Of a stretch of 64,000 nucleotides of DNA, positions 61,849-64,000 are shown piece by piece (within the stretch, counting starts at the first letter, position 1; every line of letters starts with the position of its first letter). This DNA is from Allium sativum (lineage: Eukaryota > Streptophyta > Magnoliopsida > Asparagales > Amaryllidaceae): positions 772,142,552 through 772,206,551 of the forward strand of contig CM060918.1 of assembly GCA_030737875.1 (NCBI GenBank), given 5' to 3'. Below the pieces are notes generated by a model. The model was not told the origin of the DNA, did no database searches, and saw only the letters and a list, made by a program, of their open reading frames with translations. The translations under genes and the position numbers were made by a program.

Positions 61849-64000
61849 ATATTGTTTAACTAAGAATTTTTATATTGAGTTTGAAATATATATTGGTTTA
61901 TTTTGAAGTTGTATAATATTTCATTTGGAGATATACGACAATAATAATTTATTATTATTTAAATCGAATCGTTTTGGATTCAGTTATATTATATCGATAT
62001 TATATAGGCCTTAGATATAGCCATTTTTTAAACGATCTCCGTTTTCGACGAAACAAATTTTATTGGAATACATATAGCTAGTTATGTCTAAATTCCTAGT
62101 TTGGAGCCAATCAGAGTTGTTTTATTCATGTGTGCAATTTAAGGGTAAACCGATGAATAATTTGGAATTAAAATAACACCATTGTGCAAACATAGTCTTT
62201 TTTCAATGAAATTAATTCCATTGGGACCGGAACGTTGAGACATAACGGTGTATCCATTTTCATTTCGTTCTGAGTTCGTGAGTGACGATACAAATTTTGA
62301 ACAATTAATGGTAAATAGCAGAAAAACAAAGTGAACATACATAAACAAATAAAATAAAATAAAACTTAAACTCCATATCCATTTCTTAATGCCCAAGAAA
62401 ATAAAGAAGTACACATATAGCCTAAGAAACTTGCACCTATCCTGTTCTAAGTCTGGCAATGTCTTTCGAAAATCAGTTTCAAGGATTTGGGTAAAATTGC
62501 ATGCGTTGGTCTGTTTTTCCTTCTATTTGAAGCTTCGATTGTATGATAAAATAAAATATTTAGACACTTCGTGCTGAAGGAATTAAAGTGCATTGTTTAT
62601 TTCTTCAGTTGTCTCATGCAATGTATTTTTAAAACATACAGGTACTCTACCACTTTTCTATAGATTGAAGCCACCTACCCTCTACAAAGACTTAAAGTAA
62701 AGTGACCACTGCCTTGTATCCTCAATTCGAAATGTCAAATCTTGCCATCGCACAGCTACTCCCAAGCCGATCTAAAACCCAACAAAACTATGCCTACCAT
62801 GTACGTAATGAACTGACGTCGTCCCTATCCAATTTTTGTTCGACTATGTATATTTATCGTACCCCAAAGCTTCTCTTTATTTTCTTTTTACTGTAAGAAA
62901 CCGCAAGAATACAACATGTCTCCACTTTAAATGAAGAGCCAGAATTCCATAACCTTTTTCACCACCAATCTTTCAAACCTCGAACCTATTCGCATGACGT
63001 TTTACTACTAAATTGTGGAGCTCCTCGAGATCTGGCATCTGGTCGTTTGTGATGAGTTTTTGGGTGACGTGGTGATCAGTAATGGGGACTGAAGGTGCTG
63101 CGGATGTGGGTTTTGCAGGCACTGAACAGTGATTCGGAGGAAGGAAGTTCGAAGGATTGTGTGGAGGAAGAAAGGTGGGGTAGTTTGATTTTGGATGGGG
63201 AGCATTAGCATGTGTACAGGATCAATAAAACGAAGGTGCAGAAGTAGAAAGGATCGAGACCGTTGTTTTACAACAAAAAAAATGAGTCAACTTAGAAACT
63301 GGAAGTCTGGGGAGTTGCTGTGGATGAATGGGGCACGAAGAAACTGTTAGGGTGGTGGAATGGAACCTGAAGACTGCATGAAGACGTTAGAACGATGGAA
63401 TGTTGCCAGTAGGTTGGGACTTCAAACATAGGTTGATGGGAAGAAAGAAGGAAAAAAGGGCAAAATGAAGTTTTAAACATAACGTGAAGGCTGGATAAAA
63501 ATAAAAGGAAGAAAAAAAGAAATGGGTTGCGTTGAAGATGTACTGTGCATGTTGTGTACACCGAGGCAATAGGGAAGAAATAATTAATGAAGGCAACAGG
63601 CATGCGTGGTGAAGGAGCGGTTTGGGGAAGATGAAAGCAATAGGAACCGCGTGGCACATATATGCATTAAATCGTGATATTGGTAAATTAGCATATGTGG
63701 GTTTAGTTTAATACTGCTTAAGGAATTTATTTATTAATTAATTTAACTACATTATTTAAATAATTATCACTTGTTCCTATGATAACAGAATGGAACAAAA
63801 TTAGCAATGCCAGAATCATATTTTCAACAACTGCATTTTGGAATTAGTCTGGACAGATTTGGAACAGCAGGAGTATTCAGTTAAATTAAATAACTGTTTA
63901 ATTTAACTGAAATCGAACCATTAAACGAGTCGAATCAAAGTGAGCATAACGCACTCAGTTTTATTCAACTTATATTTTATATAAGTCGGGTTTTTAATTT
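61423..64000 (+). repeat. 3' LTR of the long-LTR element, cut by window end
   Basis: Starts TGTAACGTCCC. Contains GAATAGTCGCTATGGAATTC (61755) and TTTTCGACGAAACAAATTTT (62042), landmarks of the conserved first kilobase of element A-type LTRs. A TA microsatellite lies at about 61816-61846. From 62695 it is collinear with 55306 onward. Confidence 0.85.

Overview
This is a plant nuclear window, most likely from a eudicot with a large repeat-rich genome. The evidence is Ty3/gypsy chromovirus coding sequence, primer-binding sites for plant initiator tRNA-Met and tRNA-Asp, 5-bp target duplications, very AT-rich DNA and a solid stack of nested LTR retrotransposons. I see no host protein gene, no rRNA or intact tRNA gene and no CRISPR array. 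The only substantial coding sequence is one retrotransposon gag-pol frame at 946-5187.

Layout. (1) 1-10948: chromodomain Ty3/gypsy element A on +. The window holds the last ~690 bp of its 5' LTR, a gag-pol frame broken by three TAG codons, and a complete 3' LTR of about 5.5 kb. (2) 10949-12117: reverse-sense LTR/promoter fragment of another family. (3) 12118-31764: one 5.6-kb LTR of an A-related element on the minus strand, split by a 14-kb nest. The nest is a solo LTR (16562-30579, TSD CGCAC), itself split by a complete non-coding element with 4.9-kb LTRs (17871-29001, TSD ACGCC). (4) 31765-37553: rest of that minus-strand element: a decayed gag, then LTR blocks in opposite senses, suggesting an internal inversion. 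(5) 37554-43794: fragments of other LTRs, including a 188-bp tandem array. (6) 43795-54260: a Tat/Athila-like element with a tRNA-Asp PBS, arranged LTR-internal-LTR-partial internal. A complete small non-autonomous element (45722-49624, TSD AAATC) sits inside it. (7) About 55310-64000: another long-LTR non-autonomous element that runs off the window.

How the parts relate. Element A is the only one with recognisable enzyme domains. Three other elements (17871-29001, 45722-49624, 55310-64000) have no coding capacity and only 1.0-1.3 kb between their LTRs. They keep an initiator-Met-type PBS, a polypurine tract and, just before it, the same GGGGACGAAA-type block as A. They look like dependents mobilised by A-type enzymes (inference).

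The most unusual signal is in the long LTRs of the 17871-29001 element and the related solo LTR. They carry a 50-nt hairpin present in four diverged versions whose stem changes compensate each other, followed by an array of about 16 short hairpins that also covary. All of this lies inside a candidate intron (TATA box, GTAAGTAT donor, pyrimidine-rich acceptor, AATAAA) conserved between the two LTR families. This may be an undescribed structured RNA within a retrotransposon LTR; RNA data and a covariation test would decide.
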